In this document: positions 34,963 through 43,627 of the stretch, piece by piece
Position numbering within the stretch: the stretch's first letter is position 1
Layout: the number at the start of each line of letters is the position of its first letter
Assembly: GCF_009830125.1 (NCBI RefSeq)
Contig: NZ_WUPT01000003.1
Coordinates: forward strand, 186,001 to 250,000
Direction: 5' to 3'
Source: Kangsaoukella pontilimi
Lineage (GTDB): Bacteria; Pseudomonadota; Alphaproteobacteria; Rhodobacterales; Rhodobacteraceae
DNA length: 64,000 nt
Translations under genes and position numbers: made by a program
The notes under the pieces: model-generated
The model's database searches: none
Told to the model about the DNA's origin: nothing
The model's input: only the letters and a program-made list of their open reading frames with translations

Positions 34963-35796
34963 TCAGTTGAAGCTGTAGACCAGTGAAACACCGAAAGTGT
35001 TGTCGGTGCTTTTCGAATTGTCCGCCGGATCGGTGTGGAACTCGGTCAGGACGCTTGTCCGGAGTGCGAGCGTGTCTGTCATCGAGACGCTCACCGCCAG
35101 ATCGTTGAAAACGACCGTGTCGGATTCCGACGCCACGATATCGGTGTCGTTGGTCAGCCACACGGTTTCGCTGAGACGGTTGGCATAGTCGGACGACAGT
35201 CCAAGCGCGCCTTCGCTGATATTGGCGTCGGCAACGTCGCTGAGGTCCGCGAAGCGGTAGCCGGGGCCACCCTGAACCGACCACTGGGTGTCGGCAGTGT
35301 TCACGACGCGGTAGCCCAGGCCGAAGCTGACGAAGGTGTCGCTTTCGAAGGACGAGAACTCGTCCACGGCGCCCTGGATTTTGGCGAAGCCGAAAGTGCG
35401 CGTGTTCAGGTCACGGGTATATTCGAGACCGTAGAACAGGTCTTCCTTGGTCCTGGAGCCGGCGGTGTCGCCATAGGCATAGTTCAGCGCCAGGTTGACG
35501 CCGTTGACGCCACGAACCCAGTTCAGGTCTGCGCCGATGCCGACGTCGGATTCTTTCGTGTTGCCGCTGGACGCGGTGCCACGGAGGGCGAAAGAGCCGG
35601 TGAAGCCGTCCGGGCGGCCTTCGTTGCCGAAGCGGTCGAGATCGCGTTCTGCGTCATCTTCGATGGCTTCGATGAGATCTTCATTCAGGTCGTCGGCCAC
35701 ATTGGTGCCGGTGAAGACCGTCTGAGCGAAGCCAGCATTGGTCAAAAGCACCACACCTGCGACCGCGCCGAGCGCGATGCGATAAGAAGTGTTCAT
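34963..35796 (-). CDS. DUF481 (YdiY-type) outer-membrane protein
   Basis: A 277-residue protein with a signal peptide (RIALGAVAGVVLLTNAGFAQ) and a short linker, then a region of amphipathic beta strands: GFTGSFALRGTASSGNTKES, VNLALNYAYGDTAGSRTKED, LRTSVLTEFHTDPADNS, ending FGVSLVYSFN. The SGNT and TEF motifs are typical of DUF481 barrels. Function in this group is unknown. Its promoter region carries two identical-type palindromes 25 bp apart, and a strong terminator follows, so it is an independently regulated unit. Confidence 0.88.
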   Translation of the reverse strand: MNTSYRIALGAVAGVVLLTNAGFAQTVFTGTNVADDLNEDLIEAIEDDAERDLDRFGNEGRPDGFTGSFALRGTASSGNTKESDVGIGADLNWVRGVNGVNLALNYAYGDTAGSRTKEDLFYGLEYTRDLNTRTFGFAKIQGAVDEFSSFESDTFVSFGLGYRVVNTADTQWSVQGGPGYRFADLSDVADANISEGALGLSSDYANRLSETVWLTNDTDIVASESDTVVFNDLAVSVSMTDTLALRTSVLTEFHTDPADNSKSTDNTFGVSLVYSFN

Positions 35797-35817
35797 GTTA
35801 CATTTTCCTGAGAGTAG

Positions 35818-35859
35818 AGCGGAACTGTTCCGCTTGGGATAGAGCGGAACCGTTCCGCT
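35818..35859. promoter_or_regulatory. two tandem palindromic operators upstream of the DUF481 gene
   Basis: AGCGGAAC-T-GTTCCGCT at 35818-35834 and AGCGGAAC-C-GTTCCGCT at 35843-35859, each a perfect 8+1+8 palindrome, both preceded by TAG, centres 25 bp apart. Located 22-63 bases before the DUF481 ATG. The form is that of TetR-family operators, but no TetR gene is adjacent. Confidence 0.75.
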
Positions 35860-35865
35860 TGCAGG

Positions 35866-36082
35866 TCAGATACACCCTTTTGGCCCCCGCGCGAGGGATC
35901 ACCTCTTGCCTGCGTCGCTCAGCGGACCCTGGTCGGCATTTCCGTCACATAATCAAGATTATTGCGCCTCATTTTCTGAGGAAAGTCGCGACGGCTTCAT
36001 GTGAATGCTGCGGCGCAGAAATTATTTTCAGGAGGCTCTTGAAAGCGGGCCAGGGGCACATGTGCCCTGGGAGCCCCAAACG
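35866..36082. other. intergenic stretch without gene; contains a palindrome
   Basis: Between the DUF481 promoter and the rpmE terminator. AT-richer than neighbours around 35945-36030. Holds GGGCACATGTGCCC (36054-36067), a perfect 14-base palindrome. No credible frame or RNA gene seen. Confidence 0.5.
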
Positions 36083-36110
36083 AAAAACGCCGCCCGGTGG
36101 GGCGGCGTTT
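36083..36110 (-). terminator. intrinsic terminator of the rplS-rpmE unit
   Basis: Read leftward AAACGCCGCCC, loop of 4, GGGCGGCGTTT with further T; 11-bp stem 22 bases past the rpmE stop. Confidence 0.92.
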
Positions 36111-36131
36111 CCGAGTCGGCTGGCAAGTGGC

Positions 36132-36353
36132 TCAGAAGCCCAGGCCCTCGTACTTTTTCTTGAACTTCGACACGCGGCCGCCGGTGTCCATCAGGCGCGA
36201 CGAGCCGCCGGTCCATGCGGGGTGGACGGTGGGGTCGATGTCGAGCGAAAGCTGGTCGCCCTCGGCGCCCCAGGTCGACTTCATCTGGACGACGTCGCCA
36301 TTGGTCATCTTGACGTCGATGATGTGGTAATCGGGATGAATGTCTTTTTTCAT
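36132..36353 (-). CDS. rpmE: 50S ribosomal protein L31
   Basis: A 73-residue L31 ([20 protein letters not shown] ... [20 protein letters not shown]). It contains no cysteine, so it is the zinc-free form. It follows rplS by 12 bases and ends the leftward cluster. Confidence 0.96.
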   Translation of the reverse strand: MKKDIHPDYHIIDVKMTNGDVVQMKSTWGAEGDQLSLDIDPTVHPAWTGGSSRLMDTGGRVSKFKKKYEGLGF

Positions 36354-36365
36354 CGTCTCTGCTCC

Positions 36366-36746
36366 TTACGCGTCTGCGTTCAGCGGCTTGTAGCCGGTGT
36401 CTTCCGCGATACGGGCCGATTTGCCGCGACGCGAACGGAGATAGTACAGCTTGGCGCGGCGGACGCGGCCACGGCGCACGACGGTGATCGAGTCGATATT
36501 GGTCGAGTGCAGCGGGAACACACGCTCGACGCCTTCACCGAACGAAATCTTGCGGACGGTGAACGATCCGGCAATGCCCGCGCCGTTCTTGCGGCTGATG
36601 CAAACGCCTTCGTAGTTCTGCACGCGGGTGCGCGTGCCTTCCGTCACCTTGTAGCCGACGCGGATGGTGTCACCCGCTTTGAAATCCGGAATGTCCTTCC
36701 CGAGCTGGGCTACCTGCTCGGCTTCCAATTCAGCGATCAGGTCCAT
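36366..36746 (-). CDS. rplS: 50S ribosomal protein L19
   Basis: A 126-residue L19 from the ATG at 36746 ([20 protein letters not shown]), 9 bases after AGGAG. Family motifs: [67 protein letters not shown]. The upstream open extension to 36830 lacks a site. Separated from trmD here by the DUF4274 gene rather than adjacent. Confidence 0.96.
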   Translation of the reverse strand: MDLIAELEAEQVAQLGKDIPDFKAGDTIRVGYKVTEGTRTRVQNYEGVCISRKNGAGIAGSFTVRKISFGEGVERVFPLHSTNIDSITVVRRGRVRRAKLYYLRSRRGKSARIAEDTGYKPLNADA

Positions 36747-36996
36747 CTGATCCACTCCTATCTTGCCCCCGGTTGATCCGGAGAGGTCTGGTGCCGCCTC
36801 AGAGCTCCGTGCCTTGGATCGGGTCCGCATGTGCGCCCGACGGAGGTTCAGGTCGTCGTTCCTTGTTCAGCCGTATCCTGTCCGCGTTGGTCCAAAGGCG
36901 AGGGCCGCGAAATAGATGACGGGTCCACTGGCCTGATTCAGGCGTGAACCCGCGCCGTATAAGGGCAGTCGTCCCATGGATCAAGGGGTTTGGCCC
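36747..36996. other. leader region between the DUF4274 gene and rplS
   Basis: 250 bases without a credible gene. A small AGGGG/CCCCT hairpin lies by the DUF4274 stop. The length suggests that rplS-rpmE has its own promoter or a structured leader, but I could not identify a clear promoter. Confidence 0.4.
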
Positions 36997-38127
36997 CTAG
37001 TCCGCGTAGGAATAGTCCAGCCGGGGAGGGCGGAGGTGCAGGCCCTTGTCGGGGCTGAAGGCAAAGGCCGAGGTATAGCGCCGCGCGCCCTGGTCGGGGG
37101 CGGGTCCTGTCCGGGCCAGAAGGCCTTTGGGACGGGGCAGCTTCGGCAGGTTGCGGCGCTTCTCGATCCGCTCGATATCGCGGATTACCTCGCGGTCGCC
37201 ATAGCCTTCTATGGACCGGAGGAACCGGCCGGATGCGATCGAATGAAGCGCATAGAAGTCGGAGTTGTAGCGCCGCACGACACGGACGAAGGCGGCAACC
37301 GTATCGCCGTCGCGTTCGGCTACCGCGTGGTCGAGCCGTTTGTGATAGACGAAACCCCGGATGAAGTCGGACGCGGTGGCCTTGTCGCACTGGGGCTGGG
37401 CGAGAATCCAGAAGGCGGCCTTGAGCCGTCCGCCCCGTTCGATCCCGTCTGGATTGGCGGCGATTGCGTGCCAGAGCTCGGCATCGGCATCGGGCTGCCC
37501 CTTCAGGAAAGGCCCCCAGCCATTGGCCAGCAGGTGGTTCATCGAGCCGCCGCCGATCTCTTTGAGCCACGCCTCGTAGGCGGCGCGCTCGGCGGCGCGG
37601 GCGGCGTACCAGGCATCTACCTTTTCTCTCAGCCCGGTGAAACGTGTGCGGTCCTCGATATCGCGAAGGTATTTCGCACGCGGCTTCTGCCGGTCGTCGC
37701 CAGAAGGGTCGGCGTACATGTAGAGCGCGTAGATTGAGCGGACTTCGTCATCCGACAGTGCTCTGTCGGGAGCATCCTTCGTCCAGCTTCGGCGGAGTTT
37801 GTCGATTGCCTCGGCAACGAGGCGGCGGGGGTGGTCGGCGGCAAGATGTTCGGTCCCGTCCGCAGACAGCGCCGGTTCGCGTTCCATCGTCATGCGGCGG
37901 GCGCGCTTGAGGCGTCGCCGCGACCCCGGCACCATCAGGCCCAGCCGGCCATGCCGGACCTGCCACCAGAAGCGCAGCTTCCGAAGTGCGAGCGCCAGAA
38001 GGACAAAGGCGGCGACAAGCGGTCCGACCATGACAGGGCTGAGCGCGCCCTCGGCCAGAAGGCCGAACGCGACGATCAGGGCGGCGAAAGAGCAGGCCGC
38101 GAAGATGTAATCGACGAGAACACGCAC
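36997..38127 (-). CDS. membrane-anchored DUF4274 protein
   Basis: A 376-residue protein with two N-terminal membrane helices (DYIFAACSFAALIVAFGLLA, MVGPLVAAFVLLALALRKLR), a basic linker, and a soluble part. The DUF4274 region reads ELWHAIAANPDGIERGGRLK then AAFWILAQPQCDKATASDFI. Function unknown. The GTG at 38127 follows AGGA closely. It is inserted in the ribosomal cluster between trmD and rplS in the same direction, 66 bases from trmD. Confidence 0.75.
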   Translation of the reverse strand: MRVLVDYIFAACSFAALIVAFGLLAEGALSPVMVGPLVAAFVLLALALRKLRFWWQVRHGRLGLMVPGSRRRLKRARRMTMEREPALSADGTEHLAADHPRRLVAEAIDKLRRSWTKDAPDRALSDDEVRSIYALYMYADPSGDDRQKPRAKYLRDIEDRTRFTGLREKVDAWYAARAAERAAYEAWLKEIGGGSMNHLLANGWGPFLKGQPDADAELWHAIAANPDGIERGGRLKAAFWILAQPQCDKATASDFIRGFVYHKRLDHAVAERDGDTVAAFVRVVRRYNSDFYALHSIASGRFLRSIEGYGDREVIRDIERIEKRRNLPKLPRPKGLLARTGPAPDQGARRYTSAFAFSPDKGLHLRPPRLDYSYAD

Positions 38128-38193
38128 CGGTCCTGAATCCCCTTGTCAGCCCCAAGGATGACAGCGAAACCGGGCAGAAATTTGGCTTCGGCG

Positions 38194-38997
38194 CTATTTA
38201 CGAAGTTTTTCGTAGGCTTCCCAAAGGTCAGGCCGTCGCTCGCGGGTCAGACGCTCGGCTTCGTCCTGGCGCCAGGCGGCGACCTTGCCGTGATCCCCGG
38301 ACGTCAGCACCTCGGGAATGGTCAGGCCCTGCCACGTGGCGGGGCGGGTGTATTGCGGGTGTTCCAGAAGACCGTTGGAGAAACTTTCCTCTTCGGTCGA
38401 GGCGGCATTACCGAGAATGCCGGGACGCAGCCGCACCGACGCGTCCAGCATCGCCTGCGCCGCGATCTCGCCCCCCGTCAGGACGAAATCCCCGAGAGAG
38501 ACTTCTTCGATCCGGTGGTGGTCGAGCACGCGCTGGTCGACCCCCTCGAAGCGCCCGCAGATCAGCGTGACGCCATCCGCCGCGGCCCATTTGCGTGCGG
38601 TGGTCTGCGTGAACGGCTTGCCGCGCGGGCTGAGATAGACGAGCGGCCAGCGCGCCCGGTCGTCCGGCCTGCCCTGCATCGCCATGCGGATGGCGCGAGA
38701 CAGAATATCGGCGCGGAGCACCATGCCGGCGCCGCCGCCCGCCGGCGTGTCATCGACGTTGCGGTGCTTGCCCTCGCCAAAGAGGCGAAGGTCGATGGGA
38801 TCGAGCCGCCAGAGCCCCTGATCCAGCGCCTTGCCCGTCAGCGACAGGCCGAGCGTGCCGGGGAACGCCTCGGGGAAGAGCGTGATGACCTTGGCGGTCC
38901 ACGCGCCTTTCAGTGCCGGGCGGTCGGCCATCAGGTCGCGCGGCTGGATCGACGCGCCGATGGTCAGGCGGCCGTGGGATTTGCCGGGGCCGGTCAC
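38194..38997 (-). CDS. trmD: tRNA (guanine37-N1)-methyltransferase
   Basis: SPOUT methyltransferase that makes m1G37 in tRNA and prevents frameshifting. 267 residues with [40 protein letters not shown], the SAM-knot region [12 protein letters not shown] and [20 protein letters not shown]. The GTG at 38997 overlaps the rimM stop; it adds a 22-residue N-terminal extension before the usual start-like ATG 38931. Extensions of this kind seem common in Rhodobacterales. Confidence 0.96.
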   Translation of the reverse strand: MTGPGKSHGRLTIGASIQPRDLMADRPALKGAWTAKVITLFPEAFPGTLGLSLTGKALDQGLWRLDPIDLRLFGEGKHRNVDDTPAGGGAGMVLRADILSRAIRMAMQGRPDDRARWPLVYLSPRGKPFTQTTARKWAAADGVTLICGRFEGVDQRVLDHHRIEEVSLGDFVLTGGEIAAQAMLDASVRLRPGILGNAASTEEESFSNGLLEHPQYTRPATWQGLTIPEVLTSGDHGKVAAWRQDEAERLTRERRPDLWEAYEKLRK

Positions 38998-39500
38998 TCG
39001 AACAACCCCTCGGGCGGGTCGGCGACGATCCGGCCCGCGGTCAGGTCGACCGTGGGCACGGCAGCCTTGGTGAAGGGCAGGAGGACGGGTTGCTTCAGCC
39101 CCTTGCCCGCCACTTCCAGAAGATCGCCCGCGCCGTGATTGAGCACCGCCTTGACGCGGCCCAATTCGGCCCCGCCGGTATCCACCACGGTCAGACCGAT
39201 CAGGTCGGCGTGGTAGAACTCGTCATCCGGCAGGGCAGGCAGACGGTCGCGCGGGGCATAGAGCCGCGTGCCGCGCAGGGCATCGGCGGCCTCTTTCGTG
39301 GCCACGCCCGTCAGGCGCGCGGCAAACCCCGCCTTGACGGGACGCGTCAGGCGCACCTCCCACGATGCCGCCCCGTCCTCGGACGAGAGCGGCCCGTAGG
39401 TCGCGATGTCTTCGGGCTCGGCGCAGAAGCTTTTCAGCCGCACCTCGCCCTTGACCCCGAAGGACCCCGCGATTGCGCCGACGCAGACCCGGTCAGCCAT
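38994..39500 (-). CDS. rimM: ribosome maturation factor RimM
   Basis: A 168-residue 30S maturation factor. N-terminal RimM domain ([20 protein letters not shown]) and C-terminal PRC-barrel ([35 protein letters not shown]). Lies between rpsP and trmD, the standard order. Confidence 0.96.
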   Translation of the reverse strand: MADRVCVGAIAGSFGVKGEVRLKSFCAEPEDIATYGPLSSEDGAASWEVRLTRPVKAGFAARLTGVATKEAADALRGTRLYAPRDRLPALPDDEFYHADLIGLTVVDTGGAELGRVKAVLNHGAGDLLEVAGKGLKQPVLLPFTKAAVPTVDLTAGRIVADPPEGLFE

Positions 39501-39512
39501 GAGATGCCCGGC

Positions 39513-39917
39513 TTATTCCGCGGTCTCTTCGGCGGCGGCTTCCTCGGCAGGAGCTTCCTCGGCCGGGGCTTCCGACGCGGCAGCGGCCTTGGCGGCTTTC
39601 TCTTCAGCGCGCTCTTCGGCCTTCTTGCCCGGCTTCGCCTTGTTCGGGTTGTTGCGCTCGGTCTTTTCGCGGACGCCGGCGGCTTCCAGCATGCGGGCGA
39701 TCCGGTCGGTCGGCTGTGCGCCCTGACCCAGCCAGTACTCGACGCGCTCCATGTTCATCTTGACGCGGTCTTCGCTGTCCTTCGGCAGAAGCGGGTTGTA
39801 GGTGCCCAGCTTCTCGATGAAGCGGCCATCGCGCGGCATACGGCTGTCGGCGGCGACGATCGAGTAGTGCGGGCGCTTTTTCGAGCCACCGCGGGCAAGA
39901 CGGATTTTCATAGCCAT
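39513..39917 (-). CDS. rpsP: 30S ribosomal protein S16
   Basis: A 134-residue S16: [40 protein letters not shown] and [20 protein letters not shown]. The C-terminus (about 88-134) is a low-complexity Ala/Glu/Lys tail typical for the order. Confidence 0.97.
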   Translation of the reverse strand: MAMKIRLARGGSKKRPHYSIVAADSRMPRDGRFIEKLGTYNPLLPKDSEDRVKMNMERVEYWLGQGAQPTDRIARMLEAAGVREKTERNNPNKAKPGKKAEERAEEKAAKAAAASEAPAEEAPAEEAAAEETAE

Positions 39918-39935
39918 GGTATTGATCCTTCTGGT

Positions 39936-40232
39936 TTATTTCTGCTGTTGCTTGTGATGTTGGATGACTTCCTGAATGATGAAATTCAGGAATTTCTTTG
40001 CGAACTCGGGATCGAGATCGGCTTCTTGCGAAAGCCATTCGAGGCGTTCGATCTGTTTGGCCTCGCGGGCCTTGTCCGATGGCGGCAGGTCGTGCTCGGC
40101 CTTGAGCCGGCCAACCGCCTGGGTGTGCTTGAACCGCTCGGCGAGCGTATAGACGAGGATCGCGTCCAGCCGGTCGATGCTGTCGCGATGGTTTGCGAGG
40201 ATTTCGGCTGCGCGTGTAGAGGCGTCAGTCAT
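39936..40232 (-). CDS. chorismate mutase (AroQ class)
   Basis: A 98-residue all-helical monofunctional chorismate mutase (chorismate to prephenate). The helix with the catalytic Arg reads HRDSIDRLDAILVYTLAERF and Lys in HTQAVGRLKAEHDLPPSD; the end FLNFIIQEVIQHHKQQQ matches the third helix. Overlaps the upstream acetyltransferase by 4 bases and is followed by rpsP. Confidence 0.92.
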   Translation of the reverse strand: MTDASTRAAEILANHRDSIDRLDAILVYTLAERFKHTQAVGRLKAEHDLPPSDKAREAKQIERLEWLSQEADLDPEFAKKFLNFIIQEVIQHHKQQQK

Positions 40233-40807
40233 GCGGTATCTCCATGCCGCCAGACGCTGATCTGGCCATATTGATTGAGGAGCGCGGCTGCGGCTGCGTC
40301 ATCGCGGCGGGCGCCCAGACGCGACGCCAGCCGGTCGGAGGCCACGTTGTCGGGCGCGACGTAGCTGACAAGCGCGCCGTCCCCGAGAAGAGCAAGACCG
40401 TGGTCGCGGGCGGCGGTCGCGGCTTCGGTGGCGAAGCCCTGTCCGCGGTACTCGGGCAGAAAGAGCCAGCCAAGCTCGGGCTCGGCATCGTCCCACTCAA
40501 GACCCACATGGACAAAGCCGGCCACGCCGCCGGTATCGCGCAGGACCACCGTCCAGAGCCCGTGACCGTGCAGAAGCCAGCCGGCGGTATAGACGCAGAA
40601 GCTCTCCCACGCCTCTTCCTCGGTGAAAGGGCCGCCAAGATGCCCTTTCTCGTCCTGGGCGAGAAGGTCGTTCCAGACCGGAAAATCCGAAAGCCGGGGC
40701 GCCCGCAGGACGAGGCGCTCGGTCTCGAAGGCCGGCAGCGTTGCGGCGTTTCGGGTGGCGGCGTCCGCGGCGGCGCCGGCGGGGGGCGTCAGGCAACGGC
40801 GGCTCAT
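40229..40807 (-). CDS. GNAT acetyltransferase 1 of 3 (RimJ/RimL type)
   Basis: A 192-residue GNAT protein, third in transcription order of a three-gene set. ETERLVLRAPRLSDFPVWND is the N-terminal motif; acetyl-CoA loop LPEYRGQGFATEAATAARDH; C-terminal DNVASDRLASRLGA. Substrate unknown; family members acetylate ribosomal N-termini or small molecules. A 30-residue N-terminal extension rich in Ala precedes the domain and is not in the paralogues. Confidence 0.86.
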   Translation of the reverse strand: MSRRCLTPPAGAAADAATRNAATLPAFETERLVLRAPRLSDFPVWNDLLAQDEKGHLGGPFTEEEAWESFCVYTAGWLLHGHGLWTVVLRDTGGVAGFVHVGLEWDDAEPELGWLFLPEYRGQGFATEAATAARDHGLALLGDGALVSYVAPDNVASDRLASRLGARRDDAAAAALLNQYGQISVWRHGDTA

Positions 40808-41331
40808 TGCAGCGCCTCCGGGGCCGGGTGAACCCAGATGTCGAGCGTGCCGAAGACCGGGTGAACGAAGGGCTTCTCGTTGGTGCAGCCAAGACGTTCG
40901 GCCAGTCGGATCGAGCGGTCATTGTCCGGCATGATCAGGCTGACGATCCGGTCCCAGCCAAGGGTGCGATAGGCATAGTCGCGCGTGGCGCGCGCCGCCT
41001 CGGCGGCGATCCCGCGTCCTTCACCTGCCTCGTAAAGAGACCAGCCGATTTCCGCCTCGGGCCAGTCCATGGGGTGGTAGATACCGACGACGCCAAGGGG
41101 CGCGTCAGTGTCCTTGTCGGCCACCATCCAGCGGCCATAACCGCGCAACTGCCACTGGCCGATGATGCCTTCCAGATGGTGAAAGCTGGACGGTGCGTCA
41201 TAGGGGCCGCCCACGCCTTTTGAGCGCTCGGAGGCGCGGAACGCGATATGAGCGTCAAGGTCCGACGCCTTTGGCAGGCGCAACCGGAGACGCTCGGTTT
41301 CGATTTCCGGGATGCGGAAGGCGACGGTCAT
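40804..41331 (-). CDS. GNAT acetyltransferase 2 of 3
   Basis: A 175-residue paralogue: PEIETERLRLRLPKASDLDA, EIGWSLYEAGEGRGIAAEAA, NDRSIRLAERLGCTNEK. Overlaps its neighbours by 4 bases (ATGA) on both sides, so the three are a single translational unit. Substrate unknown. Confidence 0.86.
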   Translation of the reverse strand: MTVAFRIPEIETERLRLRLPKASDLDAHIAFRASERSKGVGGPYDAPSSFHHLEGIIGQWQLRGYGRWMVADKDTDAPLGVVGIYHPMDWPEAEIGWSLYEAGEGRGIAAEAARATRDYAYRTLGWDRIVSLIMPDNDRSIRLAERLGCTNEKPFVHPVFGTLDIWVHPAPEALQ

Positions 41332-41858
41332 TGCAGCCGCTCCGGGGCAGGGTGGCGGTAGACCACGTGATTGGCAAAGGGCGCGGCGGGTGCGCTATCG
41401 TCCGGGCGGGCGCCGAGGCGCTCGGCCACGCGGATCGACGGAGCGTTGTCCCGCGCAATATAGCTGACCAGCGTCGGCGCGCCGAAATCGTCGAACGCCC
41501 AGTCCCGGACCGCCGCCGCGCCTTCGGTGGCGAAGCCCTGTCCTTCGGCCGGTTCCATGACCAGCCAGCCCAGTTCAAGCTCGGGGAAATGGGGCGGCTT
41601 GCCGACGCTGATCTGGCCGACCAGCGCACCAGTCTCACGCTCTACCATCGCGAAGGCGCCGTGGCCCAGAAGAGTCCAGCCTGCAACGTCCTTGCAGAAA
41701 TGGCCCCACGCCGCGCGCGCATCGCAGGGCCCGCCCATCGCGACAGTCCTGTCCGAGGCCCAGAACGCGGCATAGGCCTCGAAATCACCGATTTCGTGGC
41801 CACGGAGCGTCAGGCGCTCGGTCTCGAGGACCGGGATATCGGGCACTTGGAAGGTCAC
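41328..41858 (-). CDS. GNAT acetyltransferase 3 of 3
   Basis: A 176-residue paralogue, first in transcription order: VLETERLTLRGHEIGDFEAY, ELGWLVMEPAEGQGFATEGA, NAPSIRVAERLGARPDD. Starts with GTG 41858 overlapping the ffh stop. The tandem set probably arose by duplication and lies in a translation-related cluster, which may hint at a ribosomal or tRNA-linked target. Confidence 0.86.
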   Translation of the reverse strand: MTFQVPDIPVLETERLTLRGHEIGDFEAYAAFWASDRTVAMGGPCDARAAWGHFCKDVAGWTLLGHGAFAMVERETGALVGQISVGKPPHFPELELGWLVMEPAEGQGFATEGAAAVRDWAFDDFGAPTLVSYIARDNAPSIRVAERLGARPDDSAPAAPFANHVVYRHPAPERLQ

Positions 41859-43351
41859 TTCTTCTTTCCGAAGCCGCTCAGGCCGGGGGGAAGCTGCGTG
41901 CCGCCGCCCATGCCGGGGAAGCCGCCGGGCATCTTGGCCATCTGCGCCTGCGCCGCTTCGATTTCGGCCTGGCTGGGCATGCCGCCGCCGGGCATCCCGC
42001 CCTTGCCGCCGAACATGCCGCCCAACTGGCGCATCATGCCTTTTTTACCCATCTTCCCCATCTTCTTCATCATGTCCGCCATCTGACGGTGCATCTTGAG
42101 AAGCTTGTTGAGGTCGCTGACTTCCATGCCCGCACCCGCCGCGATGCGCTTCTTGCGGCTGGCCTGCAGAAGGGCCGGATTGGCGCGCTCCTTCTTGGTC
42201 ATGGATTGGATCAGAGCGATCTGCTGGCGGAGAATCTTGTCGTCGAACCCGGCCTGATCCATCTGGGCCTTCATCTTGCCCATGCCCGGCATCATTCCCA
42301 TGATGCCTTCCATGCCGCCCATCTTGAGCATCTGTTCGAGCTGGCCCCTCAGGTCGTTCATGTTGAACTGGCCCTTCTGGAAGCGCTTCATCATGCGCTC
42401 GGCCTGCTCGATCTCCAGCGTTTCCTGCGCCTTCTCGACCAGCGCTACGATGTCGCCCATGCCAAGGATACGGCCCGCGATACGCTCGGGCTCGAAGGTC
42501 TCGATGGCGTCCATCTTCTCGCCGAGGCCGACGAAACGGATGGGCTTGCCCGTGATCGCGCGCATCGACAGCGCCGCCCCGCCCCGCCCGTCGCCATCCA
42601 TCCGGGTCAGGACCACGCCGGTCACGCCGATCTTGTCGTCGAATTCGGTCGCGACGTTGACGGCGTCCTGGCCGGTCAGACCGTCGACCACCAAAAGCGT
42701 CTCGCGCGGGTTGGCCACGTCACGGACGGCGGCGGCCTGGGCGATCAGCTCCTGGTCGATATGGAGGCGGCCCGCCGTGTCGAGCATGTAGACGTCGTAA
42801 CCGCCCAGACCCGCCTGGGTCTTGGCGCGCCTGGCGATCTGGACCGGGTCCTCGCCCTTGACGATGGGAAGCGTATCGACGCCGATCTGCTGGCCGAGGA
42901 TGGCAAGCTGCTCCATCGCCGCCGGACGGTTGGTGTCGAGCGAGGCCATCAGCACGCGCTTGCCCTCGCGCTCTTTCAGGCGCTTGGCAAGCTTCGCGGT
43001 GGTGGTGGTCTTGCCCGAGCCCTGCAGGCCGACCATCAGGATCGGTGCGGGCGGGTTGTCGATCTTGAGCGCGCCGGGGTCCGCGTCGCCCTTCAGCACA
43101 TGGACCAGCTCGTCATGGACGATCTTGACCACCTGCTGGCCCGGTGTGACCGACTTGGTGACGGCCTGGCCGGTGGCTTTTTCGCCCACGGCCTTGACGA
43201 AATCGCGCGCCACGGGCAGCGAGACGTCGGCTTCCAGAAGCGCGACCCGCACCTCGCGGAGGGCCGTCCTGACGTCGTCCTCGGAAAGCGCGCCCTGCTT
43301 GGTCAGACGGTCGAAGACGCCTGAGAGGCGGTCTGACAGGTTCTCGAACAT
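41855..43351 (-). CDS. ffh: signal recognition particle protein Ffh
   Basis: SRP54-type GTPase that targets nascent membrane proteins with 4.5S RNA and FtsY. 498 residues: N domain, G domain with GLQGSGKTTTTAKLA (G1), DTAGRLHID (G3), TRMDGDGRGGAAL (G4 region), then the Met-rich M domain (GIMGMMPGMGKMKAQMDQ) and a Gly/Met tail ending GLSGFGKKK. First gene of the leftward cluster. Three hairpins lie in the 70-145 bases before its ATG. Confidence 0.97.
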   Translation of the reverse strand: MFENLSDRLSGVFDRLTKQGALSEDDVRTALREVRVALLEADVSLPVARDFVKAVGEKATGQAVTKSVTPGQQVVKIVHDELVHVLKGDADPGALKIDNPPAPILMVGLQGSGKTTTTAKLAKRLKEREGKRVLMASLDTNRPAAMEQLAILGQQIGVDTLPIVKGEDPVQIARRAKTQAGLGGYDVYMLDTAGRLHIDQELIAQAAAVRDVANPRETLLVVDGLTGQDAVNVATEFDDKIGVTGVVLTRMDGDGRGGAALSMRAITGKPIRFVGLGEKMDAIETFEPERIAGRILGMGDIVALVEKAQETLEIEQAERMMKRFQKGQFNMNDLRGQLEQMLKMGGMEGIMGMMPGMGKMKAQMDQAGFDDKILRQQIALIQSMTKKERANPALLQASRKKRIAAGAGMEVSDLNKLLKMHRQMADMMKKMGKMGKKGMMRQLGGMFGGKGGMPGGGMPSQAEIEAAQAQMAKMPGGFPGMGGGTQLPPGLSGFGKKK

Positions 43352-43419
43352 CTCTCACGGCTCCTTCGCGCCCATTGGTCCCTGGCCCGGAGATAAGCAC
43401 CGGACCGCTAAACGCCAAA

Positions 43420-43496
43420 CGCCCCCATGGGCGCGACGCGCTGATGGGGGGCGATCCCTGAACGCAGGGACCGGGAGGCTGACGTTCATCTCCCGG
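43420..43496 (-). other. three consecutive hairpins upstream of ffh
   Basis: H3 CCGGGAG/CTCCCGG (43471-43496), H2 TCCCTG-AACG-CAGGGA (43455-43470) and H1 CGCCCCCAT with ATGGGGGGCG (43420-43453, one bulged base) abut with almost no spacers. On the ffh strand they lie in the likely leader. Could be a regulatory leader or a small RNA. No SRP RNA core (GGAAGCAGCC-like) is present. Confidence 0.55.
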
Positions 43497-43561
43497 AAGT
43501 GGGGCGGGATTAAGCGACGGGCGCTGCTCTGTCAAGCAAACGCTGCGCCCGGCCCGGCCCG

Positions 43562-43606
43562 CCGGGGCTCTGCCCCGGACCCCAGGATATTTCCGAACAG
43601 GCGAAG
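43562..43606 (-). repeat. dispersed intergenic repeat, copy C1
   Basis: Read leftward CTTCGCCTGTTCGGAAATAT then CCTGGGG, followed by hairpin CCGGGGC-AGA-GCCCCGG. Nearly identical core to copy B. Faces copy C2. Confidence 0.65.
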
Positions 43607-43607
43607 A

Positions 43608-43624
43608 CAATTTGACTCAAATTG
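43608..43624. other. 17-bp palindrome between repeat copies C1 and C2
   Basis: CAATTTGA-C-TCAAATTG is a perfect 8+1+8 palindrome exactly at the junction of the two inverted repeat copies; AT-rich in a GC-rich setting. Confidence 0.6.
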
Positions 43625-43627
43625 TGC

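Noticed and set aside
36054-36067. Palindrome GGGCACATGTGCCC as an operator
   Set aside because: It lies between two leftward genes, beyond the rpmE terminator and far upstream of the DUF481 promoter; a single short palindrome gives too little support.
43352-43620. Possible 4.5S SRP RNA gene next to ffh
   Set aside because: The conserved core with the GGAAGCAGCC-type tetraloop region is missing on both strands; the hairpins there have another layout.
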